Shown piece after piece: positions 59,043 through 64,000 of a stretch of DNA of 64,000 nt; position 1 is the stretch's first letter, and each line of letters begins with the position of its first letter. The DNA comes from Lineus longissimus (taxonomy: Eukaryota > Nemertea > Pilidiophora > Heteronemertea > Lineidae). Made by a program: the position numbers and the translations under genes. Location: positions 4,340,001-4,404,000 of the forward strand of contig NC_088312.1 of assembly GCF_910592395.1 (NCBI RefSeq), written 5' to 3'. Below the pieces are notes generated by a model, which had not been told where the DNA came from, did not search any database, and saw nothing but the letters and a program-made list of their open reading frames with translations.

Positions 59043-59787
59043 CTAAAGTTAAGCCGAAAGGTTAACAGATGGATAATCCGGACATCATTTGAAATTAAAT
59101 TCGCAATTAAGTGCCCGCAAAAAGTGCAAGTTGACGATTCTTGTGCATGACTGTCAACTTTTCTTCTTGTAAGTTGTATATTAACAAGTAACAACGCTTT
59201 AATATCATACAACAACATAAATGAACTTATGCAATGCCACATAGGTCTAAGTGACTTAAGGAGGCTATACAAGTAAAAAGGTGAATCAACACACTCAAAA
59301 ATTCGAGACAGACAGGAGACGTAGAACGACGACGGCTCAACATCAAGGAAATGAAAATGAAAATGAGAAGGCGCAGCACGAGCATGTCTCCCCAAAATCC
59401 GTCCCCATTTTCTCTACTATCCGGTCGTTTTACGTTCTTTAATTTGCCTTCCATATATTCTATGAGACCTTATGAAGTAAATAAGTCAATTGATGAACGA
59501 AAAACTTACTGTCTTTTTTTATAAATTGCGATCTAAAATTTATTTTTGCCTTGACTTTCACAGTGTGGATTCCTGCCGCAGAGAAAATTATTGACTGCGC
59601 ATGCCCAATGACCTCAACTTCGCAAAATTTTCATTTTGAGGTAAAAAAACATTATTTCTCAATATTTTTGGTTTGGTAAGGATATATACTGGGTTCGGGT
59701 TTGCATAAGACATATTTTCAAGGTACTTTTATTCCATCATTGCATTATCGGGGTAGTGAGATCGTGAAAGTTGTGACGAGAAACAAC
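59043..59787. promoter_or_regulatory. head-to-head importin alpha / MIX23 promoter
   Basis: Only 745 bases separate the two start codons, so the promoters are shared or abutting. A YY1-like AGATGGCGGA covers the importin alpha start on the minus strand. No TATA box stands out, as expected for housekeeping genes. A GCGCATGCCC word at about 59597 may be an NRF1-like site (consensus GCGCATGCGC). Confidence 0.5.
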
Positions 59788-61143
<1,356 letters not shown>

Positions 61144-62332
61144 CAACCGAGGTCTCTAGTGTTATTTTTGTAACGAACATGGAACCGTGGTCACTAAATA
61201 TGATGTGATAGACTGATAGGACTTATAATTTTGTGGCAAAATCTCACAATTTGGGATTATGTAACATTGCAAATGTTACAGATATAAAGTATTATATGTT
61301 TAGTAGAATGTTCCTGTCATGCTGCTGGTGGCGTTGGGGATCCAAGTTCATCCCTCATTTAGAAGCACATTTGGCCTAGATTTAACTGAAGATCTAAGGC
61401 TTTTCAAAAGTGAACTTTGAACCCTGGGTGTTACTGATGTATTGTCATGGTTCTGTCGGACTTAAATAAATATACCAAGTTTTCTAGTACATGTCCATGT
61501 AGCCTTGGTTTGATATGAAACGTGTGAAAAATAAATATTTTTTACAACTTAGATTTATCTTGTTGTATTTTCAAGTACTGCTACGTCTTCACCACATCAC
61601 CGAGTGTCCAGTACCATCTGTTTGGCCAACCTGGCTGGTACCTTTCGATGCAGTCCTGGTTGAGGGTGGGTAGAAGTCTCAATCACAAAGGTGATTGTGA
61701 CATTGTCATTTACTTGATTAGATTCAGAGTACCTCTTCGGTCTGTTCCAACCTGATGGTGTAGTCCCCAGCTTGGTCAAGTTGGGAAGAGGTCACCTACA
61801 TATCTACATAATACAGGAGGCTAAACAGATAAAATGTCCCCTTTAGCTTTCTATTTATTCCAATCAGTCACAAGAAGACTGGCAAAAATTGCATAACACA
61901 GTACAAATTGTATTTACAACGAAATTATATTTATTTCATACAATCAACTGTACAATATCATACATGTCCTAGAAGCATAATTGCATACACATGCCATGCA
62001 TTTTTGAATGAGTTTTATGCATCCAGACTGAGAGTTTACATGATACACATGAATATGTCAACAAAACATAGAAGATATTTGACACAATCGTCATAACATA
62101 TGGATGCTACAAAATTGTCATGTTGCACAATGCACTGTTTTCCAACTGAAGAGTTTCCAATGGAGCCTTGAATCTGATCAGTACCCACCGATGCTCACAC
62201 AGGCGAATACGGCTGAGTTTGTCTGACCAGTCTATCAACGAAAGATTCCTTCTCCTGCAATGCGCCATCTCCGAATAATCCTCGTAACATATTACGTAAC
62301 TGAAAGTGGTGAATTCCATCCAAGATTCTACC
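61144..62332. other. convergent MIX23 and MEAF6 3' regions
   Basis: AATAAA at 61465-61470 and 61530-61535 on the plus strand probably ends MIX23 transcripts. TTTATT at 61930-61935 and 61854-61859 would be AATAAA for MEAF6 on the minus strand. The open frame at 62107-62340 is only the 3' region of MEAF6 read in the wrong phase. No other gene is seen. Confidence 0.55.
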
Positions 62333-63915
62333 TCAGAAGTCCTGCAAAAATAACGGAAAATGATAAACAAGAGACAACTGGCCATAGTCAAACAGTGAAT
62401 AAATCTAATTGTAGGCAGATTCAGCATCAAACTTTGATCTGAAGGTCACTTTTAGTTTTCCACTTCGAATCGAACTGATGTGCTAATATTTTTATAACAG
62501 AAATATAAACGAAAGCTGATCCATCCATCATGCATCATGCAGGTATGACTTTCAATATTTTCATGCTGACTGAAACTACCAGGACTTTTCTAGCTACAAG
62601 TATAAGAACAGAACGACATAAAACGATAATCACCTTTACTTACGTCTTTCCCCTTCTTCAGTTTGACTTCAACCCTAGAAAGAAAGATGATTGTCAAAAA
62701 CACGAAAAAATGAATTCATTACATGGACTGATTCAAAAACTAAATCACTGGAGATGTTCTATTATTTAGAGATGGTTGTCACCTGTCAGCAAAGACAACA
62801 TAAACACATTGTTTGTCAGCTTTGCACAGCCAAGGTTTTTTATTTTTCATCTTCACCAAGTCTTGTATTTACAACTCCACAATCAATATCACATGCACTA
62901 TCATAATCGTCCTACCTGTGCCTATTCCTATTTTTACTCTTCTTATGTTTGGCTGAACTTTTCTGCACCTTTCCTGAGGAATTATTCATTGGAATATGAT
63001 TACTGCTGGTCGTGCTGCTGCTGCTATTGCCGTTATTACTGTGGTGATTGCCTGGTTGGCCCGGTGCTTGATTCTGGCTCTGTGATGTACCATTCTGGCC
63101 ATTTTGTGGAGTTCCAGGCGACAAGTTTTCAGTCGGACTAGGAGGTTCCCCTGAAACAAAGACAAATCCCCTGATAGTACTTCAACAAATAAATAATGAA
63201 TCAGCCTAATAAATGTTTGTATGTATTGTAAATCTACACACTGTTCACACAACTTGGGGAATCAAGAAAATTTCAGGGTTCGTTTTTTCTCCACTTGTCC
63301 CAGACAATCAAGTTATCAGACCGACGAGTTACCTCAGTAGTATGTAGTTGCCCTTTTGTGGACAAGTAGAAATTCTTAAGTTTATAAAACCTAATAAACA
63401 ACCAGACATCTTGGACTCAGTTTGGGAAGATGTATACAGCATAGTACTTACGTTTTTCAATTAGTTCTAAAACGCCGCTCACAGCCTGGAAGAAGAATAA
63501 GTGTAAATTAGTCTCATACTCAGCCTAAAGATGATAACAGTATCAAATAATAGTATCCGATACATGTAGTGTCTGTATCTGTCTTCTTGCAACTCTTTTC
63601 AGTTAAACGTTTTTGATCATATCTGTATTTGGTATCCTAAAGTAAAGTAACCCTTGATCATCTTGTATAACTTGGCCAACAGAATAAGAGAGCAGACGCA
63701 AGGGTAAGGCAGTACAGTGACAAGTGATAGAGTCTCCTAAATGAATGTCCATCATATATACTGACAAAGACTTCTTGTAAGAGCTGTTTATACGACTATC
63801 GAGCTCAACATCCAACCCAATACTTACTGCCGCAGATGTAACAGATGATTTAGAAAATAATCTGTCAGCATCTTTGAACTTTCTGTTTCTTTTGTCTTGT
63901 TTGCTGTTGGTGTTT
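62333..63915 (-). CDS. MEAF6: MEAF6 (Esa1-associated factor 6), 3' part
   Basis: Five exons on the minus strand: 63915-63828, 63485-63452, 63150-62916, 62674-62644 and 62341-62333 (TGA). They give the last 132 residues; the N-terminal coiled coil lies beyond the right edge. MEAF6 is a small subunit of the NuA4/TIP60 and MOZ/MORF or HBO1 histone acetyltransferase complexes in the nucleus. [20 protein letters not shown] and [12 protein letters not shown] match the most conserved stretch of the family, and [19 protein letters not shown] matches its basic tail. Compared with human MEAF6 the piece after SAAAVS is shorter ([11 protein letters not shown]), while the third visible exon has a low-complexity Asn/Ser/Gln-rich linker. 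The final exon adds only DF and a stop, three codons in all. Confidence 0.93.
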
Positions 63916-64000
63916 CTGAAATCAAGAAAGTTTCTATATTCGGAAATTAGTTACTCTTGCAAATGTCTGTAACTAACTTCAATGCAAACAACTTCTTTGG
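63916..64000 (-). other. MEAF6 intron, cut by the window edge
   Basis: The acceptor TTTCAG precedes the exon beginning at 63915 on the minus strand. The rest to the window end is intronic; the 5' exons of the gene are not in the window. Confidence 0.7.

Noticed and set aside
62107-62430. A 107-residue minus-strand frame ([15 protein letters not shown]...)
   Set aside because: Splicing of the preceding MEAF6 exon places the reading phase so that the protein ends GKDDF at 62333. The frame is 3' untranslated region in another phase.

Overview
The window is nuclear DNA from an invertebrate animal. Genes are split by GT-AG introns, often in the 100-1000 base range. It carries single copies of animal-wide genes (one LATS/Warts kinase, one importin alpha) and is rich in the palindrome TACATGTA, which I associate with marine lophotrochozoans and amphioxus. 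The species cannot be fixed from sequence alone; a mollusc, brachiopod, annelid-like animal or lancelet would all fit.

Layout, left to right. 1-4259: no gene recognised; contains an old tandem duplication. 4260-9524 (+): a kringle-domain single-pass membrane protein whose first exon is not located. 10171-12073 (-): an Fe(II)/2-oxoglutarate dioxygenase of the TauD / At3g21360-like type. 14358-18956 (+): OSCP1. 21833-31583 (+): an SLC13 sodium/carboxylate symporter in 15 exons. Intron 4 of SLC13 holds a 3.1 kb foldback element (24247-27383), the most unusual structure here. 32206-33958 (-): splicing factor SYF2. 35527-44281 (+): LATS/Warts kinase of the Hippo pathway. 44282-55031: long non-coding stretch with a degenerate duplicated block at about 48.5-49.8 kb. 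55032-59042 (-): importin alpha. 59788-61143 (+): MIX23 (CCDC58). 62333-63915 (-): 3' part of MEAF6, which runs off the right edge.

The genes do not form one pathway; they are mostly housekeeping genes in head-to-head and tail-to-tail pairs. SYF2/LATS and importin alpha/MIX23 are divergent pairs sharing a promoter region. Kringle gene/dioxygenase, SLC13/SYF2 and MIX23/MEAF6 converge on short 3' regions. From memory, human OSCP1, MEAF6, KPNA6 and SYF2 all lie on 1p34-p36, and human KPNA1 lies close to CCDC58 on 3q21, so the block looks like preserved ancient animal linkage.

Most coding models below were built by joining exons by hand across GT-AG sites with consistent phase. The OSCP1, SLC13, SYF2, LATS, importin alpha, MIX23 and dioxygenase models are complete open frames of 380, 641, 231, 1150, 528, 151 and 362 residues.
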